A stretch of DNA of 64,000 bases from Seriola aureovittata (taxonomy: Eukaryota; Chordata; Actinopteri; Carangiformes; Carangidae): assembly GCF_021018895.1 (NCBI RefSeq), contig NC_079369.1, positions 11,064,694-11,128,693 on the forward strand, read 5' to 3'. Both the position numbers and the translations under genes were made by a program. This document shows positions 1-14,015 of the stretch, in pieces; position 1 is the first letter of the stretch; every line of letters starts with the position of its first letter. The notes under the pieces are model-generated. The model did not search any database. It saw nothing but the letters and a program-made list of their open reading frames with translations, and was not told the origin of the DNA.

Positions 1-591
1 GCATAGAAAAAAAAATTGGTTTAAAACATGCTGAAAACACGGTTTGGTAGTGTATACATTTCACACAAAAGTCTGACTACATTTATTCAATACACTGTAT
101 ATATATATATATTTTTATTTATACAAGTCAGGTTTTAAACAGACTAGATTAAAGAGAGACATGCATACTGTACTTAAAAAATAGTGATGACTGGTAAACC
201 AACCTTCTGAGACGATGGGGAGGCCTTGATGTAGAATGGGTTGTTGGCTTGCTCCTGCTTTCTGGCTTCTCTCCTCTGGGATTAGGGACAAACAGCAACA
301 TGAATTAAATCAATGAAGAAAAGCGTGCCTTGGTTATAGCATGAGAGGGGAACCACATGGGAAACCAGATTTACTGACAGTAGAACTCTGAGAAGGTAAA
401 TATTGCTCGTATTATTTGTTTTGGATAGAATATGCATGATTACAGCTACATGGACAATCACATTTGTCTAATTTTTGTATTTTATATGAATGTCTTGAGC
501 ATTTCCAGGTATGAATGGCATTTGAGTGACATAATAATATTTTCAAATAACCTCCAAAAAGCTGTTAAGATCAAATATTTCAGTTCAAAAA

Positions 592-622
<31 letters not shown>

Positions 623-3600
623 AACATGCAGTATTGTAGCTCTGAACTACTTGTGAAACAATAATCCTTGTTGAAATCCGCAAAAGCTACAATCATTGAT
701 GAGCTTACTCTTGCCAACTCCTTCTCGTCCACCTCTGTATGACGGGGGCGGGAGTGTTTTGGCTCCTCCTTGGCAAAAATAGCCTTGGGCTGCTCATCCT
801 CAGACTCGCTCTCAGATGGAGGCTCGTTGATCCAGGCATCCAGGTCCAGACTGCAGAAAAAAACTCAGTTACACCTCACAGTTCAAGACTCAAACACAAA
901 CATAGGAATGTATCAATTCAGTTATGCCTTGGATTTTACTGAACAAGCTTTAAAATGAAGTGATGTCTAACTTTAATATTGCATTTTTAGTGTGTGTGTG
1001 TGTGTGTTCGCTAACATACCCTTCAGGAACAGGCACTTTCTTCTGTGCCTTGGGGGCTACAGGGTTGAGTTCTCCAGCAAACAGAGCGCTGACTTCCTCT
1101 GCTACCTCTACATCTTTCTGCTGCAGTTTCTGGATGTACTTGACAAGCTGCAGGATGCAAGACGCCTGCAGACATTGACAGTATGTCAAACATGTAAATT
1201 AGCACAGGTATCTATCAGATGTGTATGCAGGGAGTAACCTTGTGAGGTACGTAATGCCAAAGGTCAAGAGGTCATAAGTAAACATATGTACTGGTTTTGG
1301 CAAAAGAAAAACAAACAAACATGTGACTTATGCCTCTGAAATATGTAGCTCTTCCTCTCTTACCCTCTCTTGCACCTCAAGGTTGGCGCTCTGGACAAAC
1401 AGCGGTAACCTGTCTATCATCAGCTGGCTGGTTTCCTGCGCGGTTGTGCTGTCCGTGTTCCCCTCCTGGCTCTTCAGCACGGTTGCAAATAGCTTGGCTG
1501 CATTCTGCACATACACTGCCTGTATGTGACCTGGTAGGGTGGCCACCTTTGGCCGTAGCATGGCCTCCAGCGTCTGCATAGGGTTCTCCAGGTGTCTAAG
1601 TGGAGGAGGAGCATTTCTGTTATTCCTGGTTTACTACTCCCTACACTCATAAGTTACAACCATATACAGTATTAGTATTAGTAGGACTATACATTTGGGC
1701 TTGCTGTAGACCAAAGGTAGTGCATAATTACCATCTAATGCAACAAGTGCATGAAACATGTTGGATAATGTTTCCATCTGAAGATCCATGATATTCCAGA
1801 CATTTTTTTACCAACAAGAATCCTACTATTCATTTAATATTTGTGAATTAAGAGACACCACATGTGTCACTGAGTCCAATTTAGAGAGATGGATTAGCTC
1901 TGCTGTACGTGTGAAGAAAATTTCTGTTAGGTTAAGGTGCTAGGGCCGGGTTAGCTTGTACTAGAACGATAACAGAGTAGGGAAACACAAGAGTGGGAAG
2001 CACAGGATCTGAGCAAAACTGTCAGTCATTTCCCTATAGATTCATTATCACAGACAACTGAGGTAATGGGATATCTTACTATCACTTTACACTCATGAAA
2101 GCTTTATGCAGGTCTGCTGTTTTACTATTGTTTACTAAAGGACAGATAACTGTGTTGGACTTATATACTTATGTCTTCTTATACCAGCGTTAAAATAACT
2201 GCATTCCAATGGGAGAAATCAACATACTCTGAGAACTCGCCGCAGATCCAGGCTGCAGCGTACAACACTTCACAGATGCCGTTTCGTTGCATGTTGCCAG
2301 TCAGCAGGTGGGCGTTGTCCAGCAGAGTGGCCATTTGAGCAACAGCAAAGACCCGGATGGCTTTAACCCGAATAGCAACATCGAGCATCTGAGAGGCGAT
2401 GAGATGGCCATGCCGCGTGCCCTCTAATCGGGTGAGCTCCACCAGAATACTGATATACCTGTCAAGCAGATAAGGAGAGGTGCAGTTCAGTGACATGTGC
2501 CAGATTGGAAGTCTATTTGGGGTTGATACATAAGACAAAGCTACTGTGGAGTTACTGGCTAAGAGACTGACCATTCAAAGTTGGTGATGTACTGGTAGTT
2601 GCTCTGGCTGCAGATGTCGATGATCTTGGTGAGAAGTTCATCTCTGTAGGTGGTTCCTTCTGCTTTGTCCACATGCAGCATCAGCTTCTTTACAATTTCC
2701 ATCAAGTTCTTTTTGGATACCTGGAGAGAGGAAACACCAGTTCAACAATGATCAAAGTTGAATGTATTAATGAAAATCTAGACCATTAATGATAAATTCA
2801 GGCTAAGACAGACATATCTAAAAATAACTGCAATTTTAATATCTTAAAGCACTGTTTAGTTTCTGTAATTGATAATCACTTTAATTTATCCATTGGGAGA
2901 ATTGTCTGACAGGATGATTGGTTTGTCTTTTTTACACATTGTTTTGGCTGGCTACTGAGTCACTGCCTGGTAAACCCATTTTTCTGTATGGTACAAATCA
3001 AGTCTGCTTGTGAAATACAACAAGAAGCAGCAAAAGAAGCTGCTTCCTGCCTTGCTTGGAACACAGATAATTGGCTAAAAACTAACAATGAATCATAGAT
3101 AATTTGGCTCTAAAAATATAAACCAATACTTGAACAATTCAACTGAACATTAGCTAAAGAATAACTGTAGCAATGTAAAAGTCCAAACTTTGGTTCCATA
3201 CCATGCCATAGAGCAGGTCGAGAGCTCTAAGGCGGATGGACTCATCCTTGTCGTCCAGACACTGGAGGATGAGGTCCTTATGAGACTGCACCGACTTGGG
3301 GTGGGTCTTCAGGATCTTTGACATGGCCAATAGGCCAAGGTACTTCACTACAAAAAACACACACAAACACACACACACACACACACACGGTCTTAGCGTA
3401 TTTAAAAAGAGACATATATGCATCATTAGTTCTCTGCGCCCTACCAAGAAAAGGTCAGTTTGATTCTAACCTCAATCACCTGAATTTATTCTCTGCATAA
3501 AGAGCAAACTTTGTTTATAGATATTTTCTCATTCAAGATCCTATAATTTATAAACATAGCTATTCTTACTTGATTGTGACTGCAGTAATAAACTGTCCAT

Positions 3601-6600
3601 GGTTTCCAGGGGACAGAGAACTCTTTTGGATTGGACTACTTATTCAAAAGTGTCACTTTATACTACATTTCCCTCCATCTAGTCTCACAATAAGGCCTAG
3701 CTGGCTGTATATAGAAATATTCACATGTAAATACAGTATGAACCAGTTACTGTTGTTATACTTAATTACCATAAAAAAATAAAAAAAAATCATATGGAAA
3801 TGACACACACAAACACAAACTAAATACCAAAAGGTAAGGAACACAAAACACACAGAACAATGGAAAGGACATACAAACATATACACATAAGACAACACAC
3901 ACACTGGACACAGTAGTTTTGTTTTGCTTTATCCTCTGTTGTATCTCTGGCAGCTTTTCCTACTCGCCGAAAAAATGGTTAAAATTCAGAAATCTGCTGA
4001 ATCACAGCATTCTGTCGATCATCTAATCCGGGAGAAACAAATGCCTCTCAGGTTCTTGGATCAATAAGTGCGTGTGTGGTAATGACCTTGGGGTGAAGTG
4101 AGGCTGGTCACTGCAGTGACTACATTGCAGAAATGACCAGGGACGTGGACGCTGTGTAGTTGCAGGACACAACGAATCTACCTCTGCTATGAAAAAGTGA
4201 CTGGAGCAGTTCAGAAAAATGTTTCAGAAAAAATCCAGACTGTGTGCAACTTTGTGTTGGTGACAAAGGCACAATTGCTCAGTGAAAAATATTTCAAAGA
4301 TTCTTTACTATGCTACGGCCTTCAATCAATTCCTTCTCAAGGTTGTTACTGTTAAAAGAAAGTGTTGTGTTACGTTGCATAATCAACAAAAAAATCTAAA
4401 TGCATCTGGTGCCTGCAGCAACACATAATACACCAAGTATGTCACTTCACTTTCTTTCAGCCATCTCAATTAAACTCAAAAGTGTTATATATGTACTTTG
4501 ACTTCCAACATGGCCTATTCCTTTTTTACTCAGGGCTCTGACAGGCTCAAGTTTGTTACTTTACCTTGTTGACTTTATCAGTTAAGTACTTCAAAACCTT
4601 GGGAAGATCTAATCTCTCACCCCTTTATTCATCAATAACAAATTGTTAAAGTGGATAAAGAAAACCTTAAACCACCGCTTCACAGTCTGTTCTATTAACA
4701 CCAGACATCTATACTCTACTCCACACACAACTATCTATGTATGGGGGATCCAGATAACTCGAATGACTGGATGCAGCAGCCCCCGCTAACCAACTGGGAG
4801 TGGGCAACTGAATGTATTTACAGAACCCTATGTTTGATAATAGCAAACTGACAACTTTTACCACTTTTAGATCGCAACAAACTGAGAAAAACAAGCTGTA
4901 AGTTGTTCACTTTCTCTGTCATGCACAGGTTTGGTGTAGATGTGACTGAAGTGAAATGGTATTCCAAGCAGGCCATCTAATTGAGAGTGGGAAGGTAAAA
5001 CGGTTCGAGTTATCCAGAGTCAGGGGGTCTATGTTGTTGTCGTCTAAAAGGGTGGACTGTTCCATAGTCAGAAACACGCAGACAATGAGAAAATGACACA
5101 CTGCAGGCATTGACAGAGGGCTCACAGTTCTGGTCCGAGTCTTCTATCAGGATTCGCAGTTTCTGCACACAGAGCTGAGGGAGAGAGGGAGGGGTAGACA
5201 GAGAGAGAGAGAGCAGGAGAAAAACAGAGGGGGAGAAGTGGAGAGCCATTAACATCACTGTGAACCTTCCATTCCAGTTTCAGTCTCATCATAGGGGCAC
5301 AATTCAAACAACAAAAATGAGAGAAACAGAAGTGGGTGAAATGGAGCCTATATTAGATGGTGCAAAATGACTTTTTTATGCATTTCTGAAAATGAAAACA
5401 ACTTTGCTTGCCTGTCTGACATTTGCTTTGCACTTAAACTATGTTAGGACAGACAGATGTGTGAAGAGAAAGAAACTGGTGAAAGCATGCACTGTGATTC
5501 AACTGGAGTGGAAAGGGTTAAAAATCAACAGATAAAACACATTAAAGTGCAGATGGAGGAGTGGACCTCAGGCTTCCGGCTTACCTGGATACTAGCACTG
5601 TGGTTAGGCATCCCAGAGGATAAGGAAATCAACACTGTAATACAGGGAAAAGATTAAATTAGATCTGAATGTGAATTAAACATTTTGTGAGAAGAAAAAA
5701 AGAAAAGGTTTCAAGATGAGGATTTGTATATGAACTTCTTAGTAATACAAAAGTATCCCAAAAAATCCACAGGGTAGTTAAAAGTCAGTTTTCAAGTTAA
5801 TTGGTAAATTCAGGTTAACTGAGTCAAGCAGTGTTTACAAAATCATGGTTTTTGCATTAAGTAGGACTGAAAAAGAGTAAATACAGAGAGAGACACTGTT
5901 GCTATAGACTACATTTCTGTAAATTGGTGAATTTAAGAGATATTCCTGAACATGGAGGCAAAATAAATAAATAAATTAATACATTTGAAAGAGAAGTGTT
6001 CACTAATATACCACACTATATACATATACAATATACACACACTAAACTGAGTGAGACCACTACACCGTCTAACAGAATAACAGCACTGACCTGCAATCAC
6101 AGTGTTGACACATTCATACAGCAGTGACATGGCAGAGGTACTGTGAGATAGGAGGACGAGGTAAGAAACAGAGAGAGAATGAAGATTATTATTGTTGTAT
6201 TCATCACATCGGATGACTTTTACAATCTGAGAAATGTTTAGAATTTAGGGATTTCATCTCACCTGTGGATTAGGTTTGTCAGAGGTTCGATCAGCTTCTT
6301 CCCCAATCGTGGCTCGAGTGGTGTGAGGGCACCAAACTGTAAATAAAACAAACAAAAAAAACAGAGTACCATGACACATTTAAACTAGATAAATAGAGAA
6401 AAACATAGGGTTTCTACAATTGAACTATTGTATGTTACAGATGACCCTCATTACATTTAATGAGTGCTATAGTTTACCTGCATTTTATTCATAATTGCAA
6501 GAGAAGGATAAGGTGGTTCTTTTGACATAAACAGAGATTTCTATGCAATGCAACCTGTCATACGACTACACTCCAACAGGTCTACAGAAGCCAGCTCTGG

Positions 6601-9600
6601 TAGAGGAACTGGAATCAATTCCTCTTTTCTGATGGATTTATCCCTTTACAATTGGTGCTATACTGTCCAGCACAATTCAGCAAACCCTTGAACATTGTGT
6701 CCTGTTGACTAACCAGCTTGATGATCTTAATGAGAACCCAGTTATTAGTAGAAGAGGTCATGAGTTTGAAGAAGAGCGGGGCCAGAGACAGGTAGTTCTT
6801 GGGATTTCTCCGGGCAAGCTCACAGATAACATTTACTGCTGCTGACTGCACGCCTAAAGAGGAGAAAACACAGAGGAACAAGAATGATTAAAAACTGTGA
6901 CCTGTGTGTTTATTGGGTTATGGTAAATTAAGCATGGCTCAAAATAAGTATGCAATAACACAGGAGTACAACACAGAAAAAAATGTATAATATATATGCA
7001 GTTTCAGAGTCTCAGACCAATAAAAAATGATTCACTAATAAAGAGTAAATGAGTGAAACACCACTGGCACAGCCCTTGTTATACGCAATAAAACCAGATA
7101 AATGTCCTGTGAGATGCTTTTGTCTGTGCACCAAAAATAGTTCTGTGAACCTCTGTACAGTCCCAGACAGCCCTGACAGAATCACAAATGAGCCTTCCTT
7201 AATCTTATATTCTTGGCTGCTGAATAATTCACAGGGTTCAGGTGACAGAGAACGCCCGTCACCAGCAGTGCCAGCAGTGTATATGATTTAGCTACCTGGA
7301 AGGAGAAAAAATTTATTTTGCCCAAACCAAAAGGCACACTCAAAAAATAAAAAAAAGAAAACTTTATTTTCCTTCGGAGCAGTAAATTGTGGAGAAAAAG
7401 CTTCGGGATTATGGAGAATATGGTGCATTTCCTGATACCTGGGTCTGGATCCTCCAGTTTCTCCTTAAGTCTTGGAAAAGCAGGACGCAGGGACTCTGGG
7501 TACTTGAGGAACACCTTGTACATGATCAACACTGCTTTCTTTCTGATGTAAGGTTTAGTGTGGGACATCTAGGGAGGGAAAAGAACAAAAACAGTAGAGA
7601 CAGTTTGTTCAACCAGTTCAAAAAAGGAAAAAAGGAGTAACACCTTGTCTTGACTGCAAAGTTTTAAGGTAAGATGGTGGAGAAGTTGGGGGTGGGGGGG
7701 CTTCAGTGAGAAAAAAAAAACCCAAACAGGATAAACCCTGTGGGTAAACTTCTTCACATACTCCCCATGACTCACCAGTGTCATGATGTCATTGGCCAGG
7801 TCCCGTGCCAGGTCGGGGGTAACGAAACAGGAGAGGCCAGTGAGGGCAACACCAGTGTCATACTGGTTGGGACTGCTGAGATCCTGCAAGTCCATAAGAC
7901 AGAAAAGGTTGGCTGAGGGATGAGAAACAGTCAAGAGATATTCATAGAGGAAATAGACCAAGACTATAACTGACCTTTCGGATTTGATTGGTTGTCAGCA
8001 TGATGACATCAGTGCTCTCGTGAAAGCACTGTGAAGCCGCCAGGTAGCCTATCCTCTGCAGGAAAGACCAAGCAACCAGAGAGAATTATATGTTGTGCTG
8101 CATTTTATCTCTGTAACTGGATACTGTTTATTTCAGTACAATGATACTATCACAAGTATTTACCAACCTGCAGCAGTTCCATAGAGTTTCACCTAATCAA
8201 TCTGATCAAATCCAAGACTAATCATTATATTGCAGTCGTACCTTGTATGTAAACTTAGAGGAGCTCATGACTTCAACGATGTTGAAAGCAGCCCAGCTGA
8301 CATCGTAGCCCAGCATCTGAAGCTGTAACACAGGAAAGAGAGGAGAGAGTGAGAGATGTGGGTGAACAGAAGGAGGAGAGGGGCTCTACACTGTCCCCTA
8401 AATGAGTTGAGCTGAAAGCTCTCAAAGACATCACTGATGCCAATCGCAACAAGCCATCTACACCTAAATGCAGGCCTTGGCTATAAATAGAAAGAGTACT
8501 TTCATTTAAGCACCAATTGCACACTATTCACAATAAGTGCTGCCTTCTGGCTCTGTAGTGACTACTCTTCACCTACAAAAACAAAACATTCACATGCAGC
8601 TCTGTACAGCTCTCTTCTACAAATGTATGAGGTGGTTTCTAACCAGTCCCTTCTTTTGCCCCTAAACAAGGCCTGAGCCAAAACAATGGGCTTTGATTCA
8701 GCATGACGCTGTTTGAATATAAAAGATAATATACAAAGACTGAAGTCTGCGTGTGGTTCCCTTCTACAGTCATCACAGTTTGACAAAATGTTCCATTGTG
8801 TGTGTCAACACACTATACCACACCTGCAGAGCATAAAACTGTTTGAACATATTGGAAGGCACGAAATTCAATGCCTGTTCAAAAAAATTTTTCTACCCGA
8901 CTTATGTGTGTTGAATTAATTGTATTTAAGAGAGAACATATGTATAAGATTATTTTTCTTAACTGCTTTAGATTCAAATTCCAAACCACATAATCATATA
9001 CTGCAAATGAACCAAATCGGATCTGTTTTGTTGTTTAGTTTCTTTTGTCATTAATCTTGGGTGCTGAATATCAAACTGATTATCCTGCTAGTGCTATAGG
9101 AATAAGAGACTCTGGCATCATTTTCGTAGGTAGTTCCTCAAAGAACACAGATGAGGTTGCACTGAGAGCCACACACAGTAACTACTTGTTACTGAGTTTA
9201 TCAGTGCCTGTGTACCAAGCAGAAGTGTTAGACAGAAGGAGTCAGTGAATGGTATCTTACGTAGGTGAGCTTGCACACAGCATTGGCTTTGACAGCGATG
9301 TTGTCCTGCTTGAGCTCCTGTTTGATCTCATCGATGCATGTGGAGATGTACTTGGCCTGAGGGCAGACAAAGGAAAAGGACAAACAACAGACATCAAATT
9401 AGATTAGGTGGAGTAATATCCAGAGTTGGAGGCTGGTTACCATGCACCGAGACAATCTGGAAAATCCAGGTCTGCCCAGTTTTGCTTTCCAAGACTCTAG
9501 CAAGCAAGGGTGAAGCTGAAGCTAAAGTCATAGTGTAGATGTCATTTCTTAATATGCTTCTAGCATTAGCCAAAATTCTTCCACTCAGAGGTTAGGGAAA

Positions 9601-12349
9601 GCACCAGGTCTTTAAGTCATACGTCAAACTCAAGTCACAAGGTTATGGGATTCAAAGTTATGCCAAACCTAACCTGTCACCAAATAAATGACTTGTGTCA
9701 GAGTATGCTCCACAGCTGAGCTAGCACAGTTTCATTGCTAAAATACATAATTTTGAATGTGGCCGTGGCTTGTATACCACAAACACTTCCTCTCCTCAAT
9801 GCTATTACTGGCATACAACATAAAACAGTACCACTTGTGTATGTCACACAAGAACAAACTGTCCATGCTTACAGACCAAAAAATATTAAACACGATCATG
9901 ACCAAAGGATTAATCTGTATCACTTTAATTACACTGTTGCTAAACACAGGCTGTTTTATGTGGGTCTAAAAGGTAATGGGTGACTTAACAGCTCTTCCAT
10001 CCAATGAAGCATTTTAACAAATGAATGTTTCCAGGAGCCTCACACCTGAATGAATGAGAGACAAAACAGCTGCTATATAAGCCTGTGCTTAATACACAGG
10101 ATTTCCAGAAATAGTGAAAGAAGTTAAATTCCATTTGAACAGTGGAAGACAAGCTCAGATAGGGCAATCAGTCAACCATTGTTGAGAGCACCCATGCAAA
10201 ACAAATACACACACATATAGCTGTGTAGACTGTGAGAGTGTGCTGGTCATGTGTGTGCAGTCATGAGACAGCACAGTGACAAGAGGGGGGGGCGAGTCCT
10301 GCTGCTCCTGGAGGAACTGTTGCTAACAGGGCTGGAGGGCAGGCAGGGAGGATTTCAACACACTATCACCGGACGCACACAGTACTACTTCTCCATCTCA
10401 CACTTCTTCAATGACCAATTCAGAACCCATTGAAATAACTGCAATAGTTGTCACAGGGCCGAAGCAGAAACCTTTCTGCCAGTAATGCAAGCTGAGCTGG
10501 AGATGTACTGGAGGGACCGCTCTTTCTAAGTAAGAATGAGCAGACTCAGTGCTAGCTGATGCTAACTAGTGCTACACCTTTTCTTTCAACAGACAAAGGA
10601 GGCCTAAATTCCTACTTGATACCTCCTTGAATTACACTTAGGACATAACCACACTTTTCTTCAATATGCCTGTTGTTCTAAAGGTGTGGAAGAGAGAGTG
10701 ACTGAATGGACCGTGCAAAGACTCAGCACATAAGTGGAAAACAAATAGACTGTATGAGAAACTGTGGGCTGGCCAGGATAAAGTCAACACACACTCAGGT
10801 GTAGACACACACGCACATCATATGAATATTTCAACAAACTGTCCACTGTTGACTGGGCAACCACCGCCTTATCTAGGCTGCCCTGGTTGAGTTACCACTT
10901 GCGAACTGCTTAGACCATATGCTGAATCAAGAGATCAAGCACTGATGGCCTTGCACAGAATAGCTAATCTAAGTGATTTTTTAAAATAATCAAAATCATG
11001 AAGACACAACACAGATGACATTATACCATAGGAAAATCTGTATATAACTGATTTGGACTGCTGATTTAGCTCCTGCATATAAATTGCTTCCCTGATTAGA
11101 TGGTAAGCAGGGCAAATCTGTCACAAGACAGAGTCCCATCCAAAAGCTACCCTCAGGTGAGACAAGCTACCTCTACATTTCACACCTGACCTACAGCTTG
11201 AGACAGGTGTGCCCAGCTCTGCAGCTCTGTGCAACAATACCCCAGGGATTCTGCTTCATTCCCACCATATGTTACTACCTGACATAGCCTTTTTACAGCA
11301 TGAACAGGTTTAGACACAGCCAGCAGCCTCAGATCTTTTATGGGGAGAGGGCTGATGTGAGAGATGGAAACGTGGCTGCCCCAAATAGTGCCCTCTAATG
11401 GCCCATCTCACCCTACTCCCACTCATGTCTGGTGCTGTGATGTAGCCAGGAGCCTGTCCTCACCCACAGGCAGAGCTGTGACTGGGATGACATCACCTTC
11501 AATCACTGATGGGGTGTTCTAAACAAGACCCTCACTGATTCATTTCATATGTTTTCCGAATTTATACAAGATGCATTTTCATATAAAAATCCATACTGGT
11601 CATATCTGTATTTTGAAAATGGGAGATGTACAAGTTAAAGGCCTCTTTCACCCACTGTCATCAGAACATCACCTCATCCATTCAGCGCTCAAGTGACTCT
11701 GTTGTCCTCAACTCAATTAAGTGACAAATGTCAATGGCAAAGCGAAAACCATATCCTGCACATGAAGCAGTCACTGGGAGCTAAGCAGCAGTACCCTCAG
11801 GTGTGCTGCAGGAGGGTAATCTGGTAAATTGTGATAAACTAGCTAGCTGCTTCCTCTAACTGGCTCTCAGTTAGCTGGGTTAGCTAGCGGATAGTAACAA
11901 CCCCAGCTTAGCTGCTTAAAACATGACATACAACGTTACAATAAAGTTAGTAACCGTATGCATGCCATGACATGTTATATAGCAAACATTAAATTAGCTT
12001 TCAGTCGGCTGCACTAGCTGCTGAAAACGACTGTTTTGAGTAGCTGTAGCTAGCGGGTGAAATGACTGAGCGGACGCTAACGTTAGCTGACCAGCCAGAA
12101 TACCTAACGTTCATATACCTAGCGTCAGCTATTAACGTTAGCTAGCTGGTCAACGATAACGGTAAATGCAATGTGTACTGTGACTTAAAAACATTTATGA
12201 ATGTGATGTTAAAAATGTTTCAGGTGACACCAATTGTTGTTTGGTTATTTTACCTCATCTTCCTTGTGATTCCTAATGCCACGTACTAAATCCTGAAGAT
12301 TTTTATCGAACATCCGATCGATGCTCCCTTTGACAATCTTCAAAGCCAT
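1..12349 (-). CDS. ap3d1: AP-3 adaptor complex subunit delta-1 (5' 18 exons; 3' end beyond window)
   Basis: Large subunit of the AP-3 adaptor, which sorts cargo from endosomes/TGN to lysosomes and lysosome-related organelles. Start ATG is at 12347-12349 (MALKIVKGSIDRMFDKNL). CDS exons, 5' to 3': 12254-12349, 9261-9356, 8242-8322, 7975-8055, 7776-7883, 7439-7568, 6714-6853, 6263-6336, 6091-6140, 5585-5634, 5126-5174, 3202-3347, 2572-2720, 2228-2458, 1364-1595, 1020-1165, 709-850, 204-275. All have GT-AG borders and keep frame, giving 691 codons. Residues about 30-580 are the helical-repeat adaptin trunk (for example QYDTGVALTGLSCFVTPDLA). The acidic/basic hinge starts near residue 640 (LDLDAWINEP, then QEQANNPFYIK). 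The rest of the hinge and the ear lie left of base 1. Intron 1 is the longest (2.9 kb). Identity is very secure by family recall; small exon-edge errors are possible. Confidence 0.96.
9357..12253 (-). other. ap3d1 intron 1, no gene seen
   Basis: This 2.9-kb first intron has no ORF resembling a known protein. Near its 5' end (about 11,840-12,165) it carries a cluster of GTTAGC/GCTAAC words, including the perfect 12-base palindrome GCTAACGTTAGC at 12076-12087. More such words occur near 10,549-10,575. The remainder is unremarkable AT-rich intron. Confidence 0.7.
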
Positions 12350-12640
12350 GTCTGTCTCTGACTTGTACCGCTTCTAAGTGTCCTGCGGGGCCAAGCTCCT
12401 TGCAGAGGTCTAGTGGGTGCCAACCGACCCGCTAGACTGTCTCTCATCCACCCGGGTACCGTGTGTGCAGTGTCCGCTGCTGTTTACCAAGCCCGGGCAG
12501 ATGAAGCTGAGGCCAGACGGGGCGTCCCGTGCCGTGCAGAGACGCTGGCAATGGATCAGTATAGGAAATGGCTGACAAAATGGCGTCCAAAGTCAGCTGA
12601 CTTCAGTATCATGCGAGATTCTCATATGGGAATCAGTGGA
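12350..12640 (-). promoter_or_regulatory. ap3d1 5' flank / presumed promoter
   Basis: This GC-richer stretch lies directly upstream of the ap3d1 start codon and separates it from the hdgfl2 3' end, which is on the same strand. I see no TATA box, as is usual for a housekeeping gene. The assignment rests on position and base composition only, and the transcription start is not determinable here. Confidence 0.4.
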
Positions 12641-12940
12641 ATTAAAGGTCTAGCCCCCCCGCTCAGAACGATAAACTGTTGTACCATACGGTTAGTTTCA
12701 AAATAGTAACACAATATAAAATCTTTCTGGCAGTCTAGCAGGCAACTACTTTAATGAGTCCGATGAAATTTCAACCAGTCATTCAAAAGCCTAAAGTATT
12801 GCAGTAGGCTATATTGCATACAAGAAGGCTGACTATCAATTGCGTAACAGAAAGCAACAAATAATCAACTAGGTTATATGGTGATGCGGTTGGCAGCAAA
12901 TTAATTAAAAGCACGTTTTTCACAGAGAAATGAGATAAAA

Positions 12941-14015
12941 ACAAAATCATGCTGAGATTTTTATTCAAGTCTCAACTAAGTGATAGAAATGCTTTACCAA
13001 TTTACAGAGCACTAAAAACACCTGTTGTATGCATATGACGGGAAAATGTCAAAATAAGCTGCAGCTACATGAGATCTCAATTGCTTGTGAGTGCAGTTTT
13101 CGACCTGTACATTTATTCCATTTATTATGCAATACTGAATGCAGACACTACAGGGAGATGAGAGTGCAAGGTGTGTAACTCCACAGCAATTATTATTTTA
13201 GACAAACCTGTAGATGCAAATATCTGAAAACGAGGCTATAAAAAAGTAGGTGGACCTCAGTTGGAAAACAGTTTTAAGTGACTCAACTCATCGCTTTACA
13301 TGTCAGACTGTATTAACTGGATCAAAACCAGATAATTAAAAAAATACTAAACATAAAAGACTCACAAATAGTACTTCACCACTCTCACAATGCCATACAC
13401 ACAGACAAGAGGCCTTTGTGATGTTTTGTAGTTTATAAAAAAAAAATGAAGCCAACAGATGTAAGGGCTGCATAAAATCTTCAAAGCGAAAAAATTAACA
13501 GCATGGCTCCATTTCCACCCATTTTCCCCACAAGAATCATTAAAGTTCGATCTCATACTACCCCAGCCTAAACACCGGTTAGAAGTGCTAAAAATGTAAT
13601 CATTCATTATACATATGGTGTGGAAAGACCAAAGTAAGAGTTCATGTGGTAGAAAGAACATGTAGCCAGGGGTAGAGGGTTGGGTTGAGGATCCAGGACG
13701 GGCCGAGTGTCGTATAAAAGGAAAAGTACATTTCAGAAACAGAAGGGGTTCGCGCAGCGTCACAAACTATCACACTAATAAGCTTTCCTTTTTGCTGGGA
13801 TCAATAAAGGACCAAAGGGTGTGAGCAACAGGGCCTTCTGGCTTGATATCATTATAGTACAAAATGTCCAAAACATCAACAATGATGTAACAGATACTGT
13901 AGGAAATGCTGGGTGTGTGTTGCAATGTGGTTGGGCGAGGAGCACTGTATGATGTCAAATAAAGAGGCCTCCATCTTTTAGTACTTGGTCCACTGCATTG
14001 TTGGTTAAGGGTCTT
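12941..14015 (-). other. hdgfl2 3' UTR (approximate)
   Basis: This non-coding stretch follows the hdgfl2 stop codon at 14016-14018. On the minus strand AATAAA signals fall at 13121-13126, 13112-13117 and 12960-12965. The last is only about 0.6 kb from the ap3d1 start codon, so the two same-strand genes are closely packed. Which signal is used cannot be told from sequence alone. Confidence 0.5.

Noticed and set aside
13362..13763. A 133-codon minus-strand ORF after hdgfl2
   Set aside because: It lies in the hdgfl2 3' UTR, has no recognisable motif and no conserved feature.
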